From Lysobacterales bacterium (GTDB taxonomy: Bacteria > Pseudomonadota > Gammaproteobacteria > Xanthomonadales > SZUA-36), in assembly GCA_030637665.1 (NCBI GenBank), contig DAOWGA010000091.1:1-16868 (forward strand): 16,868 bases of DNA. Direction: 5' to 3'. A program made the position numbers and the translations under genes. Positions 1 to 8,177 of the stretch are shown here, one piece after another. The notes beneath the pieces are model-generated. The model did not search any database and was not told the DNA's origin. It saw only the letters and a program-made list of their open reading frames with translations. Every line of letters starts with the position of its first letter. Position 1 is the stretch's first letter.

Positions 1-2825
1 CGGACTGTCTCAGTGACAACGTGACCCTGTCCACCATGCACGGCTGCCCACCCGGTGAGATTGAATGCATTTGTCATTACCTCATGCAGGAGCGGGGCCT
101 GCACACTTTCGTCAAGTGCAACCCCACCCTGTTGGGCCCGGAGCGTGTCCGGACCATCCTCAATGACGACCTGAACTACACGGACGTGATTGTGCCGGAC
201 TCAGCTTTCGGACATGACCTCAAGTACAGCGATGCCCTACCGCTGCTGAACAATCTGCGTGCAACTGCCCGGGATTGCGGACTGGAATTCGGCGTGAAAC
301 TGAGCAACACGCTCGAAGTGGAGAACTTCAGGCCGGTATTCCAAAAAAAAGAAAAAATGATGTATCTCTCCGGGCGCCCCCTGCATGCGATCACGGTCAG
401 CCTTGCCCGGATGCTGACTGAGGATTTTGCCGGTGATCTGTCCATGTCTTTTTCAGCCGGGGCAGATTGTTTCAATGCCCCTGCCCTGCTGGGCGCCGGA
501 ATGCAGACCATCACGGTGTGTTCAGATTTGTTGAAAACCGGGGGCTACCTGCGTCTGCTTCAGTATCTTGAGTCCACCAGGAACGCGTTCGAAGGTACCG
601 GGGCGTCCACTATTGATGAATTCATTCTGAATGCGGCAGGTTCTGATGCCATTCCAGGAGATGTAAAGGCGGCTGCCCGTGCAAACCTGAACTACTATGC
701 TTCACGCACAGTTCGGGACCGGATGCTGAAAAAGGACACATTTTTCACCTCACACAGCAAAACTTCCCGCAAACTGGGCCTTTTCGATTGCATCGAAGCG
801 CCCTGTGCGGACGAGTGCCCGGTGAATCAAAAAGTGCCGCAATACATGCAGGCGGTGCGTGAAGGCGACTTCACCGCAGCAGTCCAACTAACACGGGCAG
901 ACAATCCGATCCCTTCCATTCTCGGCCGTGTGTGCGACCATTTGTGCGAACCGGTATGTATCCGGACCCACCTCGATGAGCCACTGGCGATCCGGCATAT
1001 CAAGCGCTTTATCATGGAACAGGAGGAGAATTCCGCAAACATTGAGCAACTGCCGCCAAGCGGCAAGAAAGTTGCCATCATCGGGGCCGGTCCCGGGGGC
1101 ATGGCGGCGGCCCTGGAACTGGCGCAGTCCGGATCTGCTGTGGAAATATTTGAGATGCACCCCTACGCTGGCGGCATGGTCGGTGGCGCAATCCCTGAAT
1201 ACCGCCTGCCCCGGGAAGTCATAGATCAGGACCTCAGATACCTGGAATCGCTCGGGGTGAAAATCCATTACAACACGATGGCGGGGCGTGACATTCACCT
1301 GTCGCAGCTACGCCGAAATGGGTTTGACGACGTAGTGATCATGGTCGGCGCCCAGTTGGGAAAGAAGCTGGGACTGGAAGGCGAGGACTGCGAAGGGGTG
1401 ATGGACGCTTTGCATTTTCTCAGGCGGTCCCGCGAGGGGCGTCCCCTCGAAATCGGGCAGCGCATCGGTATTATCGGCGCCGGGGACACAGCCATGGATT
1501 GCGCCCGAACCGCGTGGCGGCATTCCGAAGGCCGGGTCAGCGTGATCTACCGCCGCACGATCGACCAGATGCCGGCGGACCGTGAGGAAGTGAAATGTCT
1601 GCTTGAGGAGGGCATCGAGGTCATCGAACTGGCCAAACCGCAAGAACTGCTGGTGGAACAAGGCAAACTGCGGGCCATGCGGTGCCGGCGCATGAAGTTC
1701 ACGGGCGACCGTGACGCCTCCGGTCGCAAGATTCCAAAGGAACTGCACCACTCCGATCCTGATTCTGAGTTTGAAGTGCCGCTGGATACTCTGATCCTCG
1801 CCATCAGTCAGCACGCGATTGTGGATTTTTTCGACCAGGAACCGGTCGCGCTTAACCGCCGGGGCTACATCGAAGCCGATCCGGTCACTTTCGAAACTTC
1901 GGTACCCGGAGTCTACGCCGGGGGCGACGTGGTCAACGACGGCCCTTCCTCCATTGTAGAGGCAGCAGCCGACGGAAAAGCAATCGCCGGCAGCATTCTT
2001 CGCCGTCATGCGGGTTTGGCCGGTCGCACGACAGCAGCAGCGTTCAGCCCCATATCATTCGATACCAGGGAACTGCTACGCAGACGCAGTCAACGCGAAT
2101 GGCGTATCCCGATACCCCACTCGCCTGTGGAAGATCGTAAGAACTTCAGGGAAGTCGTTCATTCCTACCATGCCCAACAGGCCAAGGCGGAAGCCGCACG
2201 CTGTCTGGACTGTCACCGCTACTGCAGTCTTTGCGTGAGCGTTTGCCCGAACCTGGCCCTACAAACGTTCCAATCAGAACCTTTTTCCAGGCAATTACCT
2301 CTCCTTCGCTTCAATAACAATGAAATTCAAATCGAGCCCGGCTCCACCTACCGGGTGAGACAGGCACACCAGATCCTGCTGCTGACGGACTTCTGCAACG
2401 AATGCGGGAATTGCACCACCTTCTGCCCGACCGCAGGTGAACCCTACCGCGACAAGCCGCGGCTTTATCTCGATCGAACCGAGTTTGAAGATCAGTCAGA
2501 CAATGCATTCATGGTATTCAGGGACGGGCAGCAATGGGCCATGGACGCGCGCTGGGGTGGCGCGACCCACCGCATAGAGCTCAACGGCAAGCTGGACTAC
2601 AGTGGGCCGTCATTCAGAGCGCACATCGATCCGGTCACCTTCGAGGTCGAACGGGTCGAGCCTGGCGCCGGGCCCCGGGACGGAGATTTGCTGTCACTGG
2701 AGCCGTGCGCCGCGATGTATGTGTTGCTGCAGGGGCTGAGAAAGTCGATGCCGCATTTACCGGCAGCCTGGCCGGCCGAGCGGGCAAAGGCAGGCAGGAT
2801 TTCGCAGCCGAAGTATGAAGAATAG
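1..2825 (+). CDS. ygfK: YgfK-family FAD/Fe-S oxidoreductase, 5'-truncated by window edge
   Basis: This is a multidomain NAD(P)H-dependent flavo-iron-sulfur reductase, often labelled putative selenate reductase subunit but genetically linked to purine/urate breakdown. The frame is open from base 3 and no start is visible. About 940 residues are seen; E. coli YgfK is about 1030, so roughly 90-100 N-terminal residues are missing. Numbering from the GTG at 21, the N-terminal ~240 residues look like a dihydroorotate/dihydropyrimidine dehydrogenase-type barrel (STMHGCPP, VKCNPTLLG). Next comes a GltD-like Fe-S domain with C257, C262, C266, C305, C309 and C313. An FAD Rossmann motif lies at 355-360 (GAGPGG) and an NAD(P)H motif at 486-491 (GAGDTA). 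Two C-terminal cysteine clusters follow (C728/731/735/738/742 and C792/795/798/802). This architecture parallels dihydropyrimidine dehydrogenase, so reduction of a purine-derived ring is the likely role (inference). ssnA starts 27 bases downstream, suggesting one transcript. Confidence 0.9.
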   Translation, partial: DCLSDNVTLSTMHGCPPGEIECICHYLMQERGLHTFVKCNPTLLGPERVRTILNDDLNYTDVIVPDSAFGHDLKYSDALPLLNNLRATARDCGLEFGVKLSNTLEVENFRPVFQKKEKMMYLSGRPLHAITVSLARMLTEDFAGDLSMSFSAGADCFNAPALLGAGMQTITVCSDLLKTGGYLRLLQYLESTRNAFEGTGASTIDEFILNAAGSDAIPGDVKAAARANLNYYASRTVRDRMLKKDTFFTSHSKTSRKLGLFDCIEAPCADECPVNQKVPQYMQAVREGDFTAAVQLTRADNPIPSILGRVCDHLCEPVCIRTHLDEPLAIRHIKRFIMEQEENSANIEQLPPSGKKVAIIGAGPGGMAAALELAQSGSAVEIFEMHPYAGGMVGGAIPEYRLPREVIDQDLRYLESLGVKIHYNTMAGRDIHLSQLRRNGFDDVVIMVGAQLGKKLGLEGEDCEGVMDALHFLRRSREGRPLEIGQRIGIIGAGDTAMDCARTAWRHSEGRVSVIYRRTIDQMPADREEVKCLLEEGIEVIELAKPQELLVEQGKLRAMRCRRMKFTGDRDASGRKIPKELHHSDPDSEFEVPLDTLILAISQHAIVDFFDQEPVALNRRGYIEADPVTFETSVPGVYAGGDVVNDGPSSIVEAAADGKAIAGSILRRHAGLAGRTTAAAFSPISFDTRELLRRRSQREWRIPIPHSPVEDRKNFREVVHSYHAQQAKAEAARCLDCHRYCSLCVSVCPNLALQTFQSEPFSRQLPLLRFNNNEIQIEPGSTYRVRQAHQILLLTDFCNECGNCTTFCPTAGEPYRDKPRLYLDRTEFEDQSDNAFMVFRDGQQWAMDARWGGATHRIELNGKLDYSGPSFRAHIDPVTFEVERVEPGAGPRDGDLLSLEPCAAMYVLLQGLRKSMPHLPAAWPAERAKAGRISQPKYEE

Positions 2826-2852
2826 ACGCAATCAGGCCTATTGGAGCATGCC

Positions 2853-4184
2853 ATGAGTTCCTTACTGATCACCAACGGACACCTGGTCACGCTCGATGAG
2901 GAAAATCGCTTCATCGAAAACGGCAAGGTCTATATTGAAGGAAACCGGATCGTCGAGGTGGGTGATTTTCCCACGGAGAATTACACTCCCGACCGCACCA
3001 TCGATGCCCGAGGCAGCCTGGTCATGCCGGGCCTGATCAATGCTCATCATCACCTCTACTCCACTTTCGCACGCGGCTTCACGCCGCCTGGCGCGCCGGC
3101 ACAAAATTTTGAAGAAATTCTGTCGAAGTTGTGGTGGAAACTGGATTGCGCCCTGGATGCGGAAGATGTCTACTACTCCGCTCTGCTGGCCTTGATGCAC
3201 GCAGCCCGCGCCGGTTGCACCACGGTCATCGATCACCATTCATCCCCTTCCTGCCGCGACGGCAGCCTGGACCAGCTTGAACAGGCGTTCCGCGAAGTGG
3301 GTCTGAGCGGCTGCCTTGCCTACGAAGTATCCGATCGCAACCAGGAAGGCGAAGGGATCGAAGAAAACGAGCGTTACATCCGCAAATGCCGCAATAACCA
3401 CGAGTCCGGAGACGGCCGCATGAGCGCCCTGTTCGGCATGCATGCCCTGATGACACTGGGAACCCGGACCCTGCAGCGCTGCGCCGATAGCGCCCACTCG
3501 CTGAATTCCGGATTCCATGTCCATGCAGCCGAGGATGAAATCGATGTCCGGGTCACCATGGAGCTTTACGGACGGCGGGTCATGGACCGCTTCCTGGATT
3601 TCGGCATCCCCGGCCCGAAGACCATTTTCGTGCACGGCGTTCATTTTCAATCCCGCGAACTGGACCTGCTGCGCTCTACCGACTCCATGCTGGTGAATAA
3701 TCCGGAGTCCAACATGAACAACGGGCTCGGCGTGGCTCCCATCCTGGACATGCTGAAACACGGCGTAATGGTTGGGGTCGGCACCGATGGCATGTCCTCG
3801 CACCTGATCTCGCAGGCCCGCGCCATGTATCTTCACCAGCGCACCTGCCAGCGTGACCCGACCCTGGCCTTTTCCGAAGCCTGCGAGATTCTCCTGCACA
3901 ACAACCGCACGATCTGCAACCGCTTGTTTTCCGAACCACGCGGCGCCCTGGCCCCGGGCCAGCTGGCCGACATCATGATTCCGGATTACGTACCGTTTAC
4001 CCCGCTGAATGCCGATACCTTCTACGGGCATGTGTTGTTCGGACTGAGTTTCGCCCGCGTACGCACCACCATCGCGCGAGGCCGGGTGATCGTAGAAGAC
4101 GGTCTCCTGCCCCACCTGGACGAGGAGGCTATTCGCGCTCACTGCGCGGAACGAGCGAACCGGATTTGGGCAAGAATCACGTAA
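2853..4184 (+). CDS. ssnA: SsnA-family amidohydrolase (purine/aminohydrolase-like)
   Basis: This is a metal-dependent hydrolase of the amidohydrolase superfamily, in the guanine deaminase/chlorohydrolase branch; it is cytoplasmic and is part of the conserved ygfK-ssnA-ygfM-xdhD block. The start is the ATG at 2853, preceded by GGAG (2843-2846) with 6-base spacing, giving 443 residues against about 442 in E. coli SsnA; an in-frame TTG at 2841 overlaps the ribosome site and is unlikely. Metal and catalytic residues are visible: H65 and H67 (NAHHHLYS), H222 and H224 (HVHAAED) with E227, H261/H264 (VHGVHF), and D312 (GVGTDGM). The C-terminal part has the usual return of the small beta-sandwich (LADIMIPDYVPFTP, ending in a GRVIVEDG segment). 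Its likely job is hydrolytic opening or deamination of a purine-ring intermediate made by XdhD/YgfK; the exact substrate cannot be read from sequence. Confidence 0.9.
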   Translation: MSSLLITNGHLVTLDEENRFIENGKVYIEGNRIVEVGDFPTENYTPDRTIDARGSLVMPGLINAHHHLYSTFARGFTPPGAPAQNFEEILSKLWWKLDCALDAEDVYYSALLALMHAARAGCTTVIDHHSSPSCRDGSLDQLEQAFREVGLSGCLAYEVSDRNQEGEGIEENERYIRKCRNNHESGDGRMSALFGMHALMTLGTRTLQRCADSAHSLNSGFHVHAAEDEIDVRVTMELYGRRVMDRFLDFGIPGPKTIFVHGVHFQSRELDLLRSTDSMLVNNPESNMNNGLGVAPILDMLKHGVMVGVGTDGMSSHLISQARAMYLHQRTCQRDPTLAFSEACEILLHNNRTICNRLFSEPRGALAPGQLADIMIPDYVPFTPLNADTFYGHVLFGLSFARVRTTIARGRVIVEDGLLPHLDEEAIRAHCAERANRIWARIT

Positions 4185-4276
4185 TTTCTTCGAATATGTC
4201 TTGGACGCAATTTACTGTAATTGGTTTGCGTGATTAAGGTCATCGTAATTAAGTCAGAATTCTGCATTAATTACAG
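4181..4276. promoter_or_regulatory. AT-rich ssnA-ygfM gap with four GTAATT boxes; candidate operator/promoter
   Basis: The gap after ssnA is clearly more AT-rich than the genes. GTAATT occurs at 4181, 4217 and 4245 on the plus strand, and inverted at 4269-4274. The last two are the outer ends of a 30-bp dyad (separate entry). A short palindrome-like TTACTGTAA lies at 4212-4220, and CTGTAATT (4215-4222) is mirrored by AATTACAG (4269-4276). TGTAAT at 4216-4221 matches a sigma-70 -10 box in 5 of 6 positions but has no good -35 at the right spacing, so no promoter is asserted. The position suggests a regulated promoter for ygfM and the genes behind it, or a post-transcriptional divide between ssnA and ygfM. 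Confidence 0.4.
4245..4274. repeat. 30-bp imperfect palindrome upstream of ygfM
   Basis: The core CAGAATTCTG (4255-4264) is a perfect 10-bp palindrome. It is flanked, after two unmatched bases on each side, by GTAATTAA (4245-4252) and its exact reverse complement TTAATTAC (4267-4274). Thirteen of 15 half-site positions are symmetric about 4259/4260. No T-run follows, so an intrinsic terminator is unlikely. It could be a binding site for a dimeric or tetrameric repressor or activator, or an RNA hairpin in a ygfM leader. The symmetry is seen directly; the function is inferred. Confidence 0.5.
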
Positions 4277-4299
4277 CCAGAATCACTCAGGTCAGCGCT

Positions 4300-5271
4300 G
4301 TGTCGGGCCGGCTTGCCTTTTTACGCGCCTCAGAGCAGGAAATTGCCATTAAGATTTGCTGGAAAAATTACCACAGCCCGGACTCAGTTGAAGCAGCGAT
4401 CGAGCTTCTGAATCACTACGACGGCCGGGCGCAGGTGATTGGCGGGGGCACCGACCTGCTGTTGGAAATTCAGCAGGGCTTGCGCCCGCCGGTGGAAGCC
4501 ATGATAGACCCTGCCCGAATTGCCGGCCTCGATCGCATTATTCTTGATGATGGCCATATCGTGATCGGATGCACGGTAACCCACAGCCGGATTATCGAAG
4601 ATGAACGCATCATTCAACATGGGACCTGCCTGGCGGAAAGTTGCGGCGTGATCGGCGGACCACAGGTGCGTAACGTGGGCACGCTGGCGGGCAACGTGGC
4701 CCACGCTCTGCCGGCCGGTGACGGCACCATTGGCTTGCTGGCCCTGGATGGCGAAGTCGAAGTGGCCGACGTCAGTGGCAGCCGCTGGATGCCGCTGCAG
4801 GACGCGTTTCTGGGGCCTGGAAAAAGTGCGATTGATCATCACCGGGCACTGCTGACACGATTGCGCTTCAAGCCCACCGGCGTCCTCGAAGGTTCAGCAT
4901 TTTTTCGGGTCATGCGGCCCCAGGGCGTCGCCCTTCCCATGATTGCAATGGCTGCGCGTCTGCAACTGGATGAGCAGCATCACATTAGCTCGGCACGCAT
5001 CAGCATTGGGCCAGCTGGGCCGGTACCACACCTGGCCGAGGCAGCGATGGAAGTGCTGGTGCACGGCCCGGCCTCGCGGGAACAATTCAGAGAAGCTTCC
5101 GAAGCCGCTGTCAGCGGTGTATCGCTGCGCAGCAGCAAATATCGGGCTACTCGTGAGTACCGCGAAGAGATGATCCGCAGCCAATTGCCGGACGTCCTGG
5201 CCCGGGCCTCGGAGCGTGCTGTAAATGGTAGCCTGGCTGGACTGACCGAACCGCAGGGAGCCTGGCAATGA
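4300..5271 (+). CDS. ygfM: Molybdenum hydroxylase FAD-binding subunit (YgfM/XdhB type)
   Basis: This is the flavin subunit that passes electrons between the molybdopterin/2Fe-2S protein XdhD and a soluble carrier such as NAD(P). It belongs to the CO dehydrogenase flavoprotein-like FAD family. Counting from the GTG at 4300, FAD-binding signatures are GGGTDLL at 48-54 and RNVGTLAGN at 124-132, followed by the CO-dehydrogenase-flavoprotein C-terminal domain. The start is uncertain. GTG 4300 has AGG at 4289-4291 with 8-base spacing and gives 323 residues, but its first 16 residues look unlike the family. The family-like sequence begins around ICWKNYHSPDS, just after an in-frame ATT at 4348 that has AGGA 7 bases upstream and would give 307 residues. 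The stop overlaps the xdhD start as ATGA, so the two subunits are translationally coupled, as expected for a complex. Confidence 0.88.
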   Translation: MSGRLAFLRASEQEIAIKICWKNYHSPDSVEAAIELLNHYDGRAQVIGGGTDLLLEIQQGLRPPVEAMIDPARIAGLDRIILDDGHIVIGCTVTHSRIIEDERIIQHGTCLAESCGVIGGPQVRNVGTLAGNVAHALPAGDGTIGLLALDGEVEVADVSGSRWMPLQDAFLGPGKSAIDHHRALLTRLRFKPTGVLEGSAFFRVMRPQGVALPMIAMAARLQLDEQHHISSARISIGPAGPVPHLAEAAMEVLVHGPASREQFREASEAAVSGVSLRSSKYRATREYREEMIRSQLPDVLARASERAVNGSLAGLTEPQGAWQ

Positions 5272-8177
5272 GCCGCCTGCAGTTGACCGTCAACGGCCAG
5301 GCAGTCGATCTGGATGTCCCCGAATCCCGCTATCTGTCCGCGGTGCTGCGCGAGGACCTGCGCCTGACCGGAACCAAGATTGGCTGTAATGAAGCCGAGT
5401 GCGGTATCTGTACCGTCCTGGTCGACGGCACGCCGGTCAACAGTTGTATTTATCCTGCTTTCAAGGCCCGCGGGGCACATGTAGAGACCATTGAAAGCCT
5501 CTCGCGGGGTGAAAAACTCCATCCGCTGCAGCAGGCGTTTCTGGACCACGGCGCGGTCCAGTGCGGTATCTGCACCCCCGGCCTGATCATGACCGCCAAG
5601 GCCTTGCTGGACACAAAAAACAGCAGGAATGAAGCGGTAACCACGGACGCCATCAAGATCGCCCTCAAGGACAGCTACTGCCGCTGTACCGGATACCAAA
5701 GCGTCATTCACGCAATCCAGCAGGCAGCGGGCCAGGATGTTCCACCCTATATTCCCAAAACGCGCTCTCCCGGCCTGGCGGTTGGACAGGCGCGGCCCAA
5801 CCCGGACGCACTGGCCAAGATCACCGGGCGTGCCCGTTTTAGCGATGACTACCATTTCCCGGGCATGCTCCATGCGCGCACCCTGCGCGCCGGCAGACCT
5901 CACGCCCGAATCCGCTCGATCGATACAAAGGCGGCTTGCGCCCTGCCCGGCGTTCACGCAGTGCTGACCCATGAAGATGTCCCAGGCCGCAATCTGCATG
6001 GACTGGTGACCGTCGACTGGCCGGTTCTGTGCGCCGACAAGGTCCGCTATACCGGTGATGCGGTTGCCATTGTGGCAGCCGATAGCGAAGAAATTGCCAG
6101 CCAGGCGCTGGAACTGATCTGTGTTGACTACGAGGAACTGCCCGCGGTCAGCGATGCGATTGAAGCCCTCGACCCACAGTCCCCGGTCCTGCACGAAGGA
6201 CGCCCCGACGGCAATCTGCTTAAACACATCAAGGTGGTCAAAGGGGATATCGAAACCGGTTTTGCCGAGGCCGACATCGTGGTCGATCGTAGCTATCGCA
6301 CGCCATCCACGGAGCACATGTTCCTGGAACCGGAATGCGCCATCGGCATCCCGGCGGGCTACAATCCCGCCAACTACGGTGGTCCCTGCGATCCCGCTGC
6401 CGCACGTGGTGAAACCGCTATACATGACAAAACCTCGATTTACGTGGGCAGCCAGATCCCGTACCTGGATCGTGACCAGGTCGCGGCATCACTGGGGGTA
6501 GAGCCCGACTCGATCCGTGTCGTGGCGACGCTGATGGGCGGTGGTTTCGGCGGCAAAGAAGACGTCGCCGGCCAGATTCACGTCGCACTGCTGGCCGAAG
6601 CAAGCCAGCATCCGGTCAAAATGCTTTACTCCCGCCAGGAAAGCCTGCTGTTTCATCCCAAGCGGCACGCCACTCTGATACGCATCCGCACCGGCGCCAC
6701 CAGGGAAGGCAAGCTGACCGCCGTGCAGGCTACTCTCTATGGTGATGGCGGTGCGTACGCCAGCCTCAGTGACAAGGTGCTCACCCGCGCCACCACCCAT
6801 GCTTCCGGTCCATACGACGTACCGCATGTGAAAGTGGATTGCTTCGCGGTGTACACCAACAACGTTCCCTGCGGTGCTTTCCGCGGTTTCGGTGTCTCTC
6901 AGAGTTGTTTCGCAGTGGAAAGCAACATGGATATTCTGGCAGAGCAACTGGGACTCGATGCACTGGAGTTTCGCCGCATGAACGCGCTGGATGTAGGCTC
7001 AGTGACCTGTACCGGCCAGGTGATGCGTGAAAGCGTCGGCCTGAACGAGTGTATTAACAAAATTGACGAGGATATGCGCAGCGACGCCTTCCACTGGACC
7101 TGGGAGGAAGGCACATCCCGCTTCGCCTGGGGCCTTGCCGTTGGGTACAAGAACACTGGCCTTGGCGGTGGTGCGCCGGACAAGGCCAGTGCAGAAGTCG
7201 AGATCCGGCTCGATGAACAGAATGAGCCGCGGGCGGAGGTGCGAACCTCTTCCGCTGAAATGGGCCAGGGCCTGCCCGCCGTCCTGGCAGCCTGCGCGAC
7301 CGAAGAACTGGGTATACCGCTCAGGCATGTAAACGTCCTGCTTGGCGACACCGATTATTGCCCGGATGGCGGCCCGACCACAGCCAGCAGGCAGACTTTT
7401 GTCAGCGGCAACGCGGCCCGCCTCGCAGCCGGGGCCGTGGTACAAAAACTCACACCAACAGCAGCAGAATTGCTGGCATGCGAGCCTGCGGACGTGTTAT
7501 TTGACCAGGGAATATTCACCCAGGCTCAGGCTGAAGCCGGCGGGCAGACAAAAAGCCTGGCGGAGGTGGTGCGCAGGGCTGCAGAGGCCGGAACACAGGC
7601 GCGGGCCAGCTACGAATACTGGGCCCCCAAAACCCAGCCACTGGGCACCGGCGGTGACATGCACTTCGCTTTTGGCTTCTGCGCCCAGGCAGTCCTGTGT
7701 GAAGTCGAAATGGGGACCGGCAAGGTCCACGTGCGAAAGGTGATCGCGGCGCATGACGTCGGCCGCGCCATCAACCCCCTGACCCTTGAAGGGCAGATCG
7801 AGGGCGGAATCGTCATGTGCATGGGTTATGCCCTCACCGAACACTTCATCCAGGAACAGGCTGAGCCCTGGAGCACGGTAATGTCCCGTTACAAGATGCC
7901 CAGCATCAAGCATACGCCGGAGATCATTTCCCACATCGTGGAAGACGCCACTTCCACCGGGCCCTACGGGGCCAAAGGCGTTGGCGAATTGCCGAGCATT
8001 CCCACCAGCGCTGCCATCACCAATGCCATCTACCGCGCCACCGGGGTGCGGGTAATGAGCCTGCCGGTAGACCAGGATGAGCTGTTAATGGCGATGCGAA
8101 GCGGCGCCGCTGAAGTTGAAATGGGCTGGGGCGATCAGTCGCCCATACCCGCTGTGACCCTGGGAGGAGAAGCGTGA
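5268..8177 (+). CDS. xdhD: Fused 2Fe-2S / molybdopterin hydroxylase (XdhD family)
   Basis: This 969-residue catalytic subunit of a xanthine-dehydrogenase-type enzyme fuses the ferredoxin-like 2Fe-2S domains to the molybdopterin domain, as in E. coli XdhD (about 956 residues). The plant-type cluster ligands are C40, C45, C48 and C60; the second cluster uses C99, C102, C138 and C140 (CGIC...CRC). The Mo domain begins near residue 180 (KITGRARFSDDYHFPG). It carries GGGFGGKE at 424-431, the substrate-site arginine R539 (GAFRGFG), EMGQG, and the catalytic-base glutamate E907 (GAKGVGE). Family members are predicted to carry a labile selenium at the Mo centre; no in-frame UGA selenocysteine is present or needed. 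The likely substrate is a purine (urate, xanthine or a dioxopurine), in either the oxidative or reductive direction. GGGAG (5256-5260) is the ribosome site, 7 bases upstream. An unusual ~20-residue segment near 365-385 is noted in the findings. Confidence 0.92.
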   Translation: MSRLQLTVNGQAVDLDVPESRYLSAVLREDLRLTGTKIGCNEAECGICTVLVDGTPVNSCIYPAFKARGAHVETIESLSRGEKLHPLQQAFLDHGAVQCGICTPGLIMTAKALLDTKNSRNEAVTTDAIKIALKDSYCRCTGYQSVIHAIQQAAGQDVPPYIPKTRSPGLAVGQARPNPDALAKITGRARFSDDYHFPGMLHARTLRAGRPHARIRSIDTKAACALPGVHAVLTHEDVPGRNLHGLVTVDWPVLCADKVRYTGDAVAIVAADSEEIASQALELICVDYEELPAVSDAIEALDPQSPVLHEGRPDGNLLKHIKVVKGDIETGFAEADIVVDRSYRTPSTEHMFLEPECAIGIPAGYNPANYGGPCDPAAARGETAIHDKTSIYVGSQIPYLDRDQVAASLGVEPDSIRVVATLMGGGFGGKEDVAGQIHVALLAEASQHPVKMLYSRQESLLFHPKRHATLIRIRTGATREGKLTAVQATLYGDGGAYASLSDKVLTRATTHASGPYDVPHVKVDCFAVYTNNVPCGAFRGFGVSQSCFAVESNMDILAEQLGLDALEFRRMNALDVGSVTCTGQVMRESVGLNECINKIDEDMRSDAFHWTWEEGTSRFAWGLAVGYKNTGLGGGAPDKASAEVEIRLDEQNEPRAEVRTSSAEMGQGLPAVLAACATEELGIPLRHVNVLLGDTDYCPDGGPTTASRQTFVSGNAARLAAGAVVQKLTPTAAELLACEPADVLFDQGIFTQAQAEAGGQTKSLAEVVRRAAEAGTQARASYEYWAPKTQPLGTGGDMHFAFGFCAQAVLCEVEMGTGKVHVRKVIAAHDVGRAINPLTLEGQIEGGIVMCMGYALTEHFIQEQAEPWSTVMSRYKMPSIKHTPEIISHIVEDATSTGPYGAKGVGELPSIPTSAAITNAIYRATGVRVMSLPVDQDELLMAMRSGAAEVEMGWGDQSPIPAVTLGGEA

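Noticed and set aside
1308..2009. Minus-strand open frame of about 230 codons opposite ygfK
   Set aside because: It is a codon-position shadow of the NAD(P)H domain of ygfK; no family-like sequence.
3240..4142. Minus-strand open frame of 300 codons opposite ssnA
   Set aside because: It mirrors the SsnA metal-site region, with no domain features or plausible ribosome site context.
4980..6425. Long minus-strand open frame (about 480 codons) opposite ygfM/xdhD
   Set aside because: It lies entirely opposite conserved FAD and 2Fe-2S/Mo-domain coding sequence, has no recognisable motif, and long antisense frames are common in GC-biased genes.
5268..8177. Selenocysteine (in-frame UGA) in XdhD
   Set aside because: The frame is uninterrupted and the ligand cysteines are ordinary TGC/TGT; selenium in this family is expected as a labile cofactor, not as selenocysteine.
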